DNA of 64,000 bases from Erythrobacter sp. Alg231-14 (GTDB taxonomy: Bacteria; Pseudomonadota; Alphaproteobacteria; Sphingomonadales; Sphingomonadaceae): contig NZ_LT702999.1 of NCBI RefSeq assembly GCF_900149685.1, forward strand, positions 868,001 to 932,000. Reading direction: 5' to 3'. This document shows positions 9,023 through 17,929 of this stretch, one piece after another. A program made the position numbers and the translations under genes. Each line of letters opens with the position of its first letter. The first letter of the stretch is position 1. The notes under the pieces were generated by a model. The model had not been told where the DNA came from. It saw only the letters and a list, made by a program, of their open reading frames with translations, and searched no databases.

Positions 9023-9418
9023 ATGCCTCTCCACATGACCAAAATCGCGTTCGGCGCGAAAAGCTATGAAGACCTAGCCAGCTGGTATGAGAACAGCCCC
9101 AATCCCAAACGGCTGACCACGAAATATCGCCCCAAACGATATGAAGAGATGATCGGGGGATCGCTCTACTGGATCTTGAACCATTCGCTGGTCGCGCGCT
9201 CTGAAATCCTCAGCTTCACCGAGACTGACGAAGGCCGTTGGCATATCAATCTCAACCCAGTGTTGATCCGCGTCCACCAACAACGCAAACGCGCCCATCA
9301 AGGTTGGCGTTACCTGGCCGAGGATGCCGCCCCTCTGGATGTGGCCGATGGCGAGGATATAGGCGACGCCCTACCGGGGAAACTGGCGGGTAAGTTGGAG
9401 CGTTTGGGGCTAATCTAA
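9023..9418 (+). CDS. DUF1489 family protein
   Basis: A 131-residue cytoplasmic protein of the DUF1489 family, common in alphaproteobacteria and of unknown function. Recognisable segments are the N-terminal KIAFGAKSYEDLASW, the middle GGSLYWILNHSLVARSEIL and the basic RVHQQRKRAHQGWRYL. The ATG at 9023 is chosen because it matches the family N-terminus; an upstream start would overlap mgtE. It follows mgtE by about 30 bases and may be co-transcribed with it. Confidence 0.88.
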   Translation: MPLHMTKIAFGAKSYEDLASWYENSPNPKRLTTKYRPKRYEEMIGGSLYWILNHSLVARSEILSFTETDEGRWHINLNPVLIRVHQQRKRAHQGWRYLAEDAAPLDVADGEDIGDALPGKLAGKLERLGLI

Positions 9419-9462
9419 TTGGCCGCGCCGACGCCGCAGTTGAGGGGCCACCAAGCCGCGTT

Positions 9463-10665
9463 TCACTCCGCAGCTTGGGCTTCGCGCCATTCGCGTTTAA
9501 TCTTCTTCGCAAGGCTCCATTTGTGGACTTCGGTGGGACCATCATAAATGCGAAAGGCGCGCACTTCGCGGAACAATTGTTCGACAATTGTGTCGCCGGT
9601 TACCCCGGTGCCGCCCATCGTTTGGACGCAACGGTCCGCAATCTGAAACAACGCTTCGGAAACAAACGTTTTCGCCATCGAGCTTTCGGTGGTTCCCAGA
9701 TCGCCTGTGTCCAGAACGCCTGCGCACCAATCGATCATCAATTCGCACGCCTTTAGGTCGATTTTGTTCTGCGCCAGCATAAAGCCAACACCTTCGTGAT
9801 CGATCAACTGCTTGCCAAAGGCCATCCGCCGGCAAGCATAGTCGGCGGCAATTTCCTGGGCCCTGTCGGCCATACCGAGCCAGCGCATGCAATGGGTCAA
9901 CCGCGCCGGAGCAAGGCGGATTTGCGCGTATTTAAAACCTTCGCCGACATCGCCCAACATCTGATCAGCGGGAACGCGCAAGTTGTCGATTGTGATCACC
10001 GCATGGCCACCGGGCATCGAGCTGTCGATAGTTTCCAACACGCGCTCAGTTTGAATGGCAGGATCAGGCAGATCGACCAAAAACAGGCACGCGCCGCCTT
10101 CGCTATCGGGCTCGGTGGATTTTGCCATGATGATGCCAACGCGTGCGCCATCTGCGCCGGTGATAAAAGCTTTGCGACCGTTGATGACCCAATGATTGCC
10201 ATCGCGTCGGCAAGTCGTCTGCATCAAAGATGGATCCGAACCCGCGCCGCCGTCTTCGGCAGGTTCGGTCATAAAGAACGCTGACCGACCCTTACCCTCG
10301 ACCAAAGGCGCTAGAAAACGTTCCTTGATCGCGTCGCTGCCCACTTTGCCCAACAGGTACATATTCCCTTCGTCCGGCGCCATGACATGACACGCAATCG
10401 GTCCGAGCGGCGAAACGCCGCTTTTGCGCAGGATTAGGGCGGTGTCAGTGTGGCTGAAATGAGAACCATCATCGCGAATATGCGGCGTCAGCAGCCCTTC
10501 CCCCCGCGCCAAATCGCGCAATTCGCTGGCCAATTCATCGGAAGGCCCGTGGGAATCGCAACGCGGGTCCTTTTCAAACGGTGCAACCACATTGCGCACA
10601 AATGCCTCAACCCGCGCCGCGATATTTTGTGCTTCGGGAGAGACGTTTGATTTGGGTTCTGACAT
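9463..10665 (-). CDS. Acyl-CoA dehydrogenase family protein (ACAD10/11-like)
   Basis: A 400-residue FAD-dependent acyl-CoA dehydrogenase. The FAD-binding stretch FFMTEPAEDGGAGSDPS is at about 135-151. The C-terminal core contains RMAFGKQLIDHEGV and QTMGGTGVTGDT. The catalytic base region reads YDGPTEVH, with Asp where classical medium-chain enzymes have Glu; ACAD10/11-like members share this feature and often act on 4-hydroxylated or branched substrates. The start at 10665 (MSEPKSN) is the family-like choice over an in-frame codon five residues earlier. It stands alone, convergent with the DUF1489 gene. Confidence 0.92.
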   Translation of the reverse strand: MSEPKSNVSPEAQNIAARVEAFVRNVVAPFEKDPRCDSHGPSDELASELRDLARGEGLLTPHIRDDGSHFSHTDTALILRKSGVSPLGPIACHVMAPDEGNMYLLGKVGSDAIKERFLAPLVEGKGRSAFFMTEPAEDGGAGSDPSLMQTTCRRDGNHWVINGRKAFITGADGARVGIIMAKSTEPDSEGGACLFLVDLPDPAIQTERVLETIDSSMPGGHAVITIDNLRVPADQMLGDVGEGFKYAQIRLAPARLTHCMRWLGMADRAQEIAADYACRRMAFGKQLIDHEGVGFMLAQNKIDLKACELMIDWCAGVLDTGDLGTTESSMAKTFVSEALFQIADRCVQTMGGTGVTGDTIVEQLFREVRAFRIYDGPTEVHKWSLAKKIKREWREAQAAE

Positions 10666-10948
10666 TTGACCGGCTCGCAATTGTTGATGTGTGAGCGGCT
10701 CTTTATGCTTCGGATAGGGCAGAAACCACTGACCAAATTGGGACTATAGCAGCTTGATCCCATTGTTGCCGGTGGTGCGCGCAGATGGCGAAGGAGGAAC
10801 GCGGTCACCGCTCACGTTTAGCATTGGCCAATTGGCCAATTGGCGACCAAAATATCTCAATTGCGTTGATAGGAAAGCCCTTCACTTTGGCATTCCGCTT
10901 GTCTCGCAAAACCAATTGCCTCTAACAGCGGTTGAGGAGGAGCATCAT
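10666..10948. other. Divergent intergenic region with an 18-bp palindrome
   Basis: This spacer between the acyl-CoA dehydrogenase and YbjN-like genes contains a perfect 18-base palindrome at 10823-10840 (ATTGGCCAATTGGCCAAT). It consists of two interlocked TTGGCCAA units. It lies about 110 bases before the YbjN-like start and 160 bases before the dehydrogenase start, so it could be an operator for either. GAGGAGGAG precedes the ATG at 10949. Confidence 0.5.
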
Positions 10949-11467
10949 ATGCTGAAAATCGAAGGTATCGTTCTCAATTCAATTGCGGCGGCGTGTATGG
11001 CGATGTTGCCAGCGAAGGCTGCCGCCCAATCGGCAAATGATCCGATCAGCACGGTTTCCGAAGATGATTTCTTAAACGCCATGAGCCTGATTCAGCCAGC
11101 GGTGAACGTCGAGCGCGCGAATGGCGGATTCACTTTCGCCCTGCCCAACGGAATTGAGGCGGAAGCCAGGCTGCAAAATTGTGATGACCGGCAGACATTG
11201 AGCAATTGCCGGACGGTATCGATTATCGTCAACCTCTTAACGCCCCAAGGGAAAAGCCGCGAAGAGCTGCTCACCATGGTAAATGACCTCAACAAACAGG
11301 ACATTCACGGCCGCTCGTTCCTAAACGATCGCAATCAAATCATCACCCGATGGACCTTTTTTGCGACTGGCAATGAAAACTCGCGCGGTTTTGTTGTAAA
11401 GTTGATCAATTGGGATGAATTTGTCCGTTCAGCGACCTTGTCTCTCTATGGCGATGCAGACGGCTAG
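10949..11467 (+). CDS. Exported YbjN-domain-like protein
   Basis: A 172-residue protein with a signal peptide (hydrophobic 7-22, likely cleavage after AKAAAQ). The mature part resembles the YbjN fold: a Cys pair (NCDDRQTLSNCR), then alternating strands (TVSIIVNLL), a helix with EELLTMVNDLN, and the end FVVKLINWDEFVRSATLSLYG. YbjN-type domains resemble type III secretion chaperones, and their role in exported proteins is not known. The start follows a strong GAGGAGGAG. It converges on the cytochrome b561 gene. Confidence 0.75.
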   Translation: MLKIEGIVLNSIAAACMAMLPAKAAAQSANDPISTVSEDDFLNAMSLIQPAVNVERANGGFTFALPNGIEAEARLQNCDDRQTLSNCRTVSIIVNLLTPQGKSREELLTMVNDLNKQDIHGRSFLNDRNQIITRWTFFATGNENSRGFVVKLINWDEFVRSATLSLYGDADG

Positions 11468-11509
11468 AGCCGCCAATTACCTCTACGCGAACGTAATGGC
11501 GTTTGCGAT

Positions 11510-12184
11510 TTATGATGCCATCGGTGGTGCCCCAAACCAAACCCAGACGGCAACACCAATTGCCCCCGCCGCGCAGATCAAAAATCTGGACCATGACGCG
11601 TTCGAATTACCCGCAACCCCGTCGCTGACCGGGCCCTTTCCCGCGATCATTGGCGCGATAAGAGACTGTTTTTTCACCCCAACGTAAACCGTGATCGCAG
11701 CCAAATGCAGGGCAATCATGCCCGCCACCACATAGACGAACCATTCGTGCGTTTCCGTGATCCAATCGGCGGTGGCTACGCCCACCATCCCATTCAATGG
11801 TCCGGTCGCGCCGTCAAACGGATCGCCCGCGAACAGGCCCATGACGACCTGTGCACCGATAACCGATAGCAACCCGATCACCGCAAGAGCGCCCAGCGGG
11901 CTGTGACCAATTGCGCGCGGCGCATCGCCGTCACCGCGTAGATAGGACAACACCGAGCGGGGGCCTCGGACGAAACTGCCGAACCGCGCCGTGTCGGTGC
12001 CCATAAATCCCCAGAACACCCGGAATATCAGCAAAGCCAGCAGCACATGGCCCAGCCGCGTGTGCCAATACCACATGGAATTATCGGCGGTGAACCACAT
12101 CGCAGGCACTATCAGCGCCAGCGACCAATGCGTCACCCGCACCGGCGCGTCCCAGATGTTTACACGTTGGGTATTGGTGGCCAT
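11510..12184 (-). CDS. Cytochrome b561-type membrane protein
   Basis: A 224-residue four- to five-helix cytochrome b of the bacterial b561 / Ni-Fe-hydrogenase b-subunit type. The opening IWDAPVRVTHWSLALIV holds the first heme-ligand His (VTHW). Later histidines (WHTRLGHVLLAL, ETHEWFVYVV, ALHLAAI) supply the other ligands. It starts 16 bases after the cytochrome c' stop. A b-type cytochrome beside a periplasmic c' cytochrome suggests it passes electrons from the membrane to that protein. Start at MATNTQRVN. Confidence 0.9.
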   Translation of the reverse strand: MATNTQRVNIWDAPVRVTHWSLALIVPAMWFTADNSMWYWHTRLGHVLLALLIFRVFWGFMGTDTARFGSFVRGPRSVLSYLRGDGDAPRAIGHSPLGALAVIGLLSVIGAQVVMGLFAGDPFDGATGPLNGMVGVATADWITETHEWFVYVVAGMIALHLAAITVYVGVKKQSLIAPMIAGKGPVSDGVAGNSNASWSRFLICAAGAIGVAVWVWFGAPPMAS

Positions 12185-12200
12185 GGGCAAGGCCCCCGTC

Positions 12201-12704
12201 TTAATCGTCGTCGACGCGGAATTTATCGTGACACGCTTTGCAACCGTTGAGACCGATGTTGCCGACCTGAGCGCCAACCGCTGCCGGATCACCCGATGCC
12301 GCAGCCGCCATCATTTCTTCGCTGGCCGCAATTGCGTTTTGCGTGGCTTCGGCAAAGCCATCGGGATCTTCCCAAATCACCGCCAAAGCCTCTGTGTCAA
12401 AACCGGCTTCCATGCTGGTCCCTTCTGGGAAGAGGTCAGGCAGTCGTTGAAGCCGTGTGTTGATATCGCCAGCCGCCGTTTGAATCGCAGCCATATCGGG
12501 CGCTTCGGTTTCAAGCTGCTCGCGAATGACTTTGAAACTATCGCCAATGCCTTCAAAATTGTCCTGACGCTCCGCGATTTCCGATGGTGCTTCGCTTTGT
12601 GCCTCAGTCCCTTGCGGAGCATCTGCCGCCTCTCCACCGCATGCGGCAAGCAAAGCGATCAAGGGCGTGGCAGTGATCAAACGGGCTTTGGAAATGCGCT
12701 TCAT
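12201..12704 (-). CDS. Cytochrome c' family lipoprotein
   Basis: A 167-residue cytochrome c'-type protein. The C-terminal heme motif is CKACHDKFR (about 156-164), in the position usual for the four-helix-bundle cytochromes c'. The signal peptide ends LLAAC (C22), a lipobox, so the protein should be membrane-tethered rather than freely periplasmic; a linker rich in Glu, Ala and Gln follows. AGGAG precedes the ATG at a normal distance. It is co-directional with the cytochrome b561 gene. Cytochromes c' bind NO in several bacteria, but no such role can be shown here. Confidence 0.9.
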   Translation of the reverse strand: MKRISKARLITATPLIALLAACGGEAADAPQGTEAQSEAPSEIAERQDNFEGIGDSFKVIREQLETEAPDMAAIQTAAGDINTRLQRLPDLFPEGTSMEAGFDTEALAVIWEDPDGFAEATQNAIAASEEMMAAAASGDPAAVGAQVGNIGLNGCKACHDKFRVDDD

Positions 12705-12750
12705 TGGGAAAGGCTCCTTTGTTTGAGAATCAAGGTGTTGCAAGTGCAAG

Positions 12751-13638
12751 TTACCCTTTTGGAGGGCGCGGGAACAGAGCCGGCGTATTGGCCCGGTATG
12801 CTTGATACCCCGGATCATCACCCCAACGTTCTTTCGCCTGCGCATCTTGTAGGTTGATCCCGCTGATTTTGGTGAGCAGCAGGAACACAAAGACCGGCGA
12901 GATAACCACCAGCCATGACAGGCCCGAAAGGATCGGGACCGCGATCACGAGAATGCCAAACCACAGGGTGATTTCGCCGAAATAATTGGGATGGCGGCAC
13001 CACGCCCAAAGGCCAACATTGATGAATTTTCCTTTGTTCGATGCGTCGTCCTTAAACGCGCTTTTCTGGCGGTCGGCCACGGTTTCAAACACGATGCCCA
13101 ACAACCAAATCGCTGCACCAACCCAAAAGAAGACATCCAAGGGTACGCGGGCGGTTGAGGTGATGATAGCCAACGCCGCCGAAGCGGTGAAGATCACCCA
13201 CAAGGCCTGAAGCGTCCATGCAACCAAGAACCGTGGCGGGTTCACTCTGATCTTTTCAAACCGGCTGTCATTGCCGCCCGCGGCATGGATGCGCGCATAG
13301 AGGAATGTGCCGAGACGGACGCACCAAATTGCCACCATCACCGCGACCACCATCGCACGCATGTCCAATGATCCGGCGGCGTTGTATGCGGCGTAACACG
13401 CCGTTGCTGTGACAGAGAGATATGTGACGGCGCCGATGCTGTCGTAGAATTTGTCAGTCTGAGCGGTGGCGGAAGGGATAAAGGCGATCCAGTTTACCAA
13501 CAATGCGATCACCGCACAGAGGAAAAACGCCGATGTGCCAAACAGCTCAACGCTGCCTGCGCCTGCGAAATGCGCAAACACCAAAGCAATGATCGTAACG
13601 ATCACCACCACAAGCAAGCTTTTCGCTGATTTCCCCAT
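12751..13638 (-). CDS. DUF1295 membrane protein (steroid 5-alpha-reductase-like fold)
   Basis: A 295-residue polytopic membrane protein of the DUF1295 family, related to NADPH-dependent steroid 5-alpha-reductases and isoprenylcysteine methyltransferases. The C-terminal signature LWAWCRHPNYFGEITLWFG and the following DDPGYQAYRANTPALFP are typical. The ATG at 13638 is used; GTG and TTG codons just upstream are alternatives, since a GGGGGAA site lies close. It lies 42 bases after the SDR stop and 46 before cytochrome c', suggesting one transcript. Substrate not known. Confidence 0.9.
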   Translation of the reverse strand: MGKSAKSLLVVVIVTIIALVFAHFAGAGSVELFGTSAFFLCAVIALLVNWIAFIPSATAQTDKFYDSIGAVTYLSVTATACYAAYNAAGSLDMRAMVVAVMVAIWCVRLGTFLYARIHAAGGNDSRFEKIRVNPPRFLVAWTLQALWVIFTASAALAIITSTARVPLDVFFWVGAAIWLLGIVFETVADRQKSAFKDDASNKGKFINVGLWAWCRHPNYFGEITLWFGILVIAVPILSGLSWLVVISPVFVFLLLTKISGINLQDAQAKERWGDDPGYQAYRANTPALFPRPPKG

Positions 13639-13680
13639 CACCAATTCCCCCGTTTTATCATTGTTGCGCCGCGCGCTTAT

Positions 13681-14490
13681 TCATTCACTACTCGCGGCCC
13701 TGCGCAATTGTTCCATAACAAGCTGCACATCGTGCTTCACATCGTCCTTTGGCGGCAATGCGTATGCCTCATAGCTTGCCGCCAATTCGTCCATACGTTC
13801 ATCGATGCGTATCTGATTGTAGCCGTGGCTAACGACGAAACGGCGGCGCGAAAGGATTTGGGGGAGGACGATGTCCACATAGTCTTCGGCGTCCATGCCG
13901 AATTTCATAAATTGTTCGGGGCCTAATGGGGTGAAGACCCACCCCGGTATAATCAGGCCGGCATGGACATGGTCGGGCAAATCATCTCTCAGGCTTTCGG
14001 TCATGCCCAAAACGGCATGTTTTGCCGCGATATAGGCGGCGGTCTGACGCACGGCGCAAAACCAACTGTTTTCACTGCCCGTGTTGTAAATTGCCGACGG
14101 TGTGTCTTGCGCGATCAGGCGCGGTGCAAAGGCCCGGCACCCGTTCCACACACCCCAGTAATTGACGTCAAAATGCGCGCGAACGGCATCGGGATCGACT
14201 TCCCACATTTTGCCGCGAACGCCGCCCTGCCCTGCATTGTTCATGACCAAATCGACCGATCCGAATTGATCAAATGCCGCCTCTGCCAAGGCTTCGACTT
14301 GAGCCAGGTCGGACACGTCGCACAATTGCGCGGTGATGTTGTCGATATCGTTGGCGCGGTTGAGCGCGGGGCCGGCCAAATCGGCGACCATCACTTTTGC
14401 GCCGCTTGCCGCCAACCTTTTGGCAATGCCAAGACCAATCCCGCTCGCGCCGCCGGTGATCACGGCCGTTCTTGGGGCAAAGTCGGTCAT
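13681..14490 (-). CDS. SDR family NAD(P)-dependent oxidoreductase
   Basis: A 269-residue classical short-chain dehydrogenase. Cofactor motif GGASGIG is at 13-19, NNAG is in the fourth strand region, and the catalytic Ser and YIAAK tetrad lie at about 140-160. The Asp in VADLAG, at the end of the second strand, favours NAD(H). The start codon shares one base with the stop of the upstream DsbA-like gene (TAATG), which indicates translational coupling. Substrate unknown. Confidence 0.93.
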   Translation of the reverse strand: MTDFAPRTAVITGGASGIGLGIAKRLAASGAKVMVADLAGPALNRANDIDNITAQLCDVSDLAQVEALAEAAFDQFGSVDLVMNNAGQGGVRGKMWEVDPDAVRAHFDVNYWGVWNGCRAFAPRLIAQDTPSAIYNTGSENSWFCAVRQTAAYIAAKHAVLGMTESLRDDLPDHVHAGLIIPGWVFTPLGPEQFMKFGMDAEDYVDIVLPQILSRRRFVVSHGYNQIRIDERMDELAASYEAYALPPKDDVKHDVQLVMEQLRRAASSE

Positions 14491-15179
14491 TACGCCGCTG
14501 CTCGACTTTTCTCCGCCACCCGGCGCAGCGCGCTTGCATAGGTTTCCGGCGATTGCGCACCGGGGATCATGAATTTGTTGTTGACGATCATCGCGGGCAC
14601 GCCGGTGATGTTAAAATCCCATGCCTGTTGTTCTTCGGCGATCACGCGCGCCTCCAAATCCGCATCGTCCAACGCCGCCTTCGCTGCGCCCCGATGCAGG
14701 CCGACACTTGCCGCGATGTCCAACAACACATCACGGTCCGAAAGCGTCCTGCGTTCATTGAAATGCGCTTTGAACAGCGCTAATTTGAATTCCGTTTGGA
14801 CCTGTGCGCCGGCCTGTTCCAAAGCAAAGCCCAACAATTTGTGGCATTCGCGCGTGTTCCACATCATCGCCGGCGGCGCCTTTGCATTGCCTTCGTATGA
14901 AAGAGAGACGCCCGCGCTTTCCGCGATCGCTTTCATTTGACCGCGCACTTTGGAGCCTTCTTCGGCGGAGCGGCCATATTTGCGTTGAAGATGCGCTTCT
15001 TGCGCTTCGCCGTGTGTTGGCATGTCGGGGTTAAGTTCGAACGGGCGCCAGCGGATTTCGGCGTCAATTTCACCGTCCAATTCATCCAGAGCTTTGGTCA
15101 ATTGCCCATATCCGATCGCACACCATGGGCACATGACGTCGGAATAAATATCGATCGTCAGTTTTTCTGCGGCGCTCAT
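14490..15179 (-). CDS. FrnE-like DsbA family oxidoreductase
   Basis: A 229-residue cytoplasmic DsbA-family protein of the FrnE / 2-hydroxychromene-2-carboxylate isomerase-like branch. The redox motif CPWC is at residues 17-20. The segment NITGVPAMIVNNKFMIPGAQ carries the cis-proline and is typical of FrnE. No signal peptide is visible. It overlaps nudC by 4 bases (ATGA) and the SDR by one base. FrnE in Deinococcus is linked to oxidative-stress tolerance; a similar role here is inference. Confidence 0.92.
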   Translation of the reverse strand: MSAAEKLTIDIYSDVMCPWCAIGYGQLTKALDELDGEIDAEIRWRPFELNPDMPTHGEAQEAHLQRKYGRSAEEGSKVRGQMKAIAESAGVSLSYEGNAKAPPAMMWNTRECHKLLGFALEQAGAQVQTEFKLALFKAHFNERRTLSDRDVLLDIAASVGLHRGAAKAALDDADLEARVIAEEQQAWDFNITGVPAMIVNNKFMIPGAQSPETYASALRRVAEKSRAAA

Positions 15180-16111
15180 CCGTCTTTCTCCAACCACCAT
15201 TTTAACAAGCTGTGGGCAATGGCGGCTTTTGGCGGGGCGTTGAACGGCCCCTCCTCACTGCCGATTGTATCCATCGCTTGCTGAACTTCTTCACGGGTGA
15301 ACCAACGAGCCTCTTCCAGCTCCTCCACATCAAGAGTGATGTCGGTTTCGTCCGTTTGCGAATAACACCCGATCATCAACTGACTGGGGAATGGCCATGG
15401 TTGGGTCGCAATGTATTGAACGTTACTGACTCGCAAACCGGCTTCTTCGTGCACTTCGCGTGCAACCGCCTCTTCGATGGTTTCGCCCGGTTCAACAAAC
15501 CCGGCAAGCGCCGAGAATGCGCGCGGTGGAAAGCGCGGTTGGCGACCGAGAAGCAAGCGCCCCTCATTCTCTACCAACATGATTGTGACCGGGTCCGTGC
15601 GCGGAAAATGCTGCGCCCCGCAATTGTCACAATCGCGCTGCCAGCCGCCTTTGGCCGGCTTTGTCGATCCGCCGCATTTGGCACAAAAACGATGGCGCGC
15701 GTGCCAATCAACCAAGCTTCGCGCACCGCCATAAATGGCCAGATCGGACGGCGACAATTGCTGGATGGCCTGCCATGCACGCGGCATCGCATAGGCGGGT
15801 CCGGTCGCGCCTTCATCGGGCACTGCGGCAAAACATGCCTTTTCGCTCTCGCCACCATCAGGATCGGCCATCATGCCAAGGAACACGATCTCCGCATCCT
15901 CTGCGACATCGGCGAATGTGCCCCATAGCAAGCCGCCAGCATCGTCAATTTGGGGCAACAGGCCATCAAGCAAAAGAACCTTGGCGCGCCAATTCATCAG
16001 ACTGCCGAGTTTATCCTTGTCCGTGCGGATGTGGTCCGCCCGATCAATCGGTGATCCGGCGAACGCGATGGCTCCAGTCCGCGCTAATTCCGCATGTGTG
16101 GGGTATGACAT
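15176..16111 (-). CDS. nudC: NAD(+) diphosphatase / NADH pyrophosphatase NudC
   Basis: A 311-residue NudC-type Nudix hydrolase that cleaves NADH to NMNH and AMP; in E. coli it also removes NAD caps from RNA. A four-cysteine zinc ribbon (FCAKCGG and CDNCGAQHF) precedes the Nudix box GFVEPGETIEEAVAREVHEE, with the catalytic REVHEE glutamates. The downstream QPWPFPSQLM matches the NudC-specific SQPWPFPxS motif. It overlaps the serine hydrolase stop (TGATG) and the next start (ATGA). Confidence 0.96.
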   Translation of the reverse strand: MSYPTHAELARTGAIAFAGSPIDRADHIRTDKDKLGSLMNWRAKVLLLDGLLPQIDDAGGLLWGTFADVAEDAEIVFLGMMADPDGGESEKACFAAVPDEGATGPAYAMPRAWQAIQQLSPSDLAIYGGARSLVDWHARHRFCAKCGGSTKPAKGGWQRDCDNCGAQHFPRTDPVTIMLVENEGRLLLGRQPRFPPRAFSALAGFVEPGETIEEAVAREVHEEAGLRVSNVQYIATQPWPFPSQLMIGCYSQTDETDITLDVEELEEARWFTREEVQQAMDTIGSEEGPFNAPPKAAIAHSLLKWWLEKDG

Positions 16112-17451
16112 CAGATCCCGTTCGCCCGGCTATCGATGGCGTCGTATTGCGATCCCATATCGGCCTGTAATGCGGCCAGATATTCGTCACGGATTGGATA
16201 GGTGTCGCTGGGCATATATTGCGTCCACAACGCCGCGCGTAGACCGGCATTGTAATCGACCGCCGCCAATGTACCAGCCGCGCCGCCCCAACCAAATGTC
16301 CCATTGATCGAACGTCCACCGGCGCCATGCCCCTGACCTTCCATCCACGACCCGGTCAAATCAACGGTTTCAGGAATAAGGTCGGAAATACCCGTTCGCA
16401 CGGCTTCTTCGCTCATCACCCGCTCGTTGCCCAGTTTGCCATAGCCCAACAACATGCGAAGGAACCGGTCGTAATCTTTCGGGCTGGAAACCAATCCGCC
16501 GCCACCCGAAGGGACCTTTGGCGCGTCGAGATAGATTGAGTTGGACGCCGGATCGAGCGGCAGCAAATTGCCCCCCAAAATTCCGTAATTGTCGGTCAGA
16601 CGCGTTTTCTCGCTTTCCGGGACGGTCATCCATGTGCTGGTCATGCCCAGCGGGTCGAACATGCGCGCTTTCAAGAACGCTTCAAATTCCATGCCCGATG
16701 CCACTTCGACCACCCGGCCCAGCAAATCGATACTGGCGGAATAGCTCCATTTTGTCGCGGGTTGGTATTCCAATGGGATCGTGGCCAAACGGTCCGCCCA
16801 CACTTCCAATCCTGGCGCCGGCGTTGGATTGGGCACTCCGGGTATTGGGAAACGGCTTACGCGCCCACCCACAATGCCATTCTCGACATAGGCGTCGAGC
16901 AATTCGCCCTTGGACGTGATAGAATAGCCAAGGCCAGCCGTGTGGGTCAGCAATTGGCGGATGGTGATCGGTGTTGCCGCAGGAACCGTGTCAGAAATCG
17001 GCCCTTCGGGATCGACGATCACTTGCATATCGCGGAATGCAGGAAGGACATCATGAAGCGGCATGTCCATTTCCAACACGCCATCTTCGATCAACATCAT
17101 GATCGCCATGCCGGTGATCGGTTTGCTCATCGAGTAAATCCGATAGAGGGAATTTTCGTCCACTTCGACCGCGCTTCCAACACCCAAGGTGCCGCCGCCT
17201 ACCGTATGGGCATGGTCTTCTTGACCGTTTCCAAAAGTCAAAAACAGGTTCGCCAGTTTCCCTTCGGTGACATACCGCCGTGCCAAGGCGGCAACATTGG
17301 GCCACGCTTCATCGACGTTGTGCGCCATCAATCCACGGCCAAACGGGGCCGCCATCGGTGCCGACGTCATCGCAGCGCCCACCGCCATGAACGCTCCACC
17401 ACGGAACAAAGAGCGGCGCGAAAGGGCGGGATCATTCGTGAATGGGGGCAT
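16111..17451 (-). CDS. Tat-exported beta-lactamase/esterase family serine hydrolase
   Basis: A 446-residue class C beta-lactamase-fold hydrolase (EstB / CubicO group). A twin-arginine signal (SRRSLFRGGAFM) indicates folded export. The nucleophile motif is SMSK (S107, K110), followed by LLTHTAGLGY and YSAS as the second conserved element; HGAGGRSINGTFGWGG near the C-terminus resembles the third (HTG-like) region. The start at 17451 is backed by GGAGA ten bases upstream; the frame extends 64 codons further but those residues do not resemble an export signal. First of four genes joined by stop/start overlaps. Confidence 0.92.
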   Translation of the reverse strand: MPPFTNDPALSRRSLFRGGAFMAVGAAMTSAPMAAPFGRGLMAHNVDEAWPNVAALARRYVTEGKLANLFLTFGNGQEDHAHTVGGGTLGVGSAVEVDENSLYRIYSMSKPITGMAIMMLIEDGVLEMDMPLHDVLPAFRDMQVIVDPEGPISDTVPAATPITIRQLLTHTAGLGYSITSKGELLDAYVENGIVGGRVSRFPIPGVPNPTPAPGLEVWADRLATIPLEYQPATKWSYSASIDLLGRVVEVASGMEFEAFLKARMFDPLGMTSTWMTVPESEKTRLTDNYGILGGNLLPLDPASNSIYLDAPKVPSGGGGLVSSPKDYDRFLRMLLGYGKLGNERVMSEEAVRTGISDLIPETVDLTGSWMEGQGHGAGGRSINGTFGWGGAAGTLAAVDYNAGLRAALWTQYMPSDTYPIRDEYLAALQADMGSQYDAIDSRANGI

Positions 17452-17698
17452 TTTTGGATTCTCCGAAAAGCGTTTGAACACGATATTGGGGCACCGAACG
17501 TGCTCGGTCAATCGGTCCGCAGAAATTGAGTTGTCAAAAAGGACCTGCCTCATTTGTTTTGAACGACACTTGAATCGCGCAATCGCGACAAAACCCTTGG
17601 GGATGGATGCGGCGCAATGTTGGAAGACGAGAAAGAACTTCACAGCACCCGGTGAAATAGGCCTTGAAACAGGCCGGTGTCATACCCATATAACACAC

Positions 17699-17920
17699 AT
17701 GGGAAATCTACTTGCATATCTGTTTGGCTTGATAAGCCTTGTCATCGTCATCCCCGCGCAAATTCCATTTTTGGGATGGGGCAATTGGATCGCTCTTCCG
17801 GTGATTGTATGCGGCGTAATTTGCGGCGCGCTTTCATCCAGCGATGGCGGACGCAATTTCTGTTTGGTCGTATTGTTGATCGCCGTTGTCCGATTGAGCT
17901 TAGGCGGCGGCGTCATTTAG
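17699..17920 (+). CDS. Small two-helix membrane protein
   Basis: A 73-residue protein with two or three hydrophobic stretches (LAYLFGLISLVIVIPAQIP, WIALPVIVCGVICGALSS and LVVLLIAVVRLSLGGG). Proteins of this pattern, with a glycine turn and a short polar loop, occur in sphingomonads, but I know no function. No strong ribosome site is visible. It ends 9 bases before the convergent mutY stop. Confidence 0.65.
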   Translation: MGNLLAYLFGLISLVIVIPAQIPFLGWGNWIALPVIVCGVICGALSSSDGGRNFCLVVLLIAVVRLSLGGGVI

Positions 17921-17929
17921 ACCGATCCG

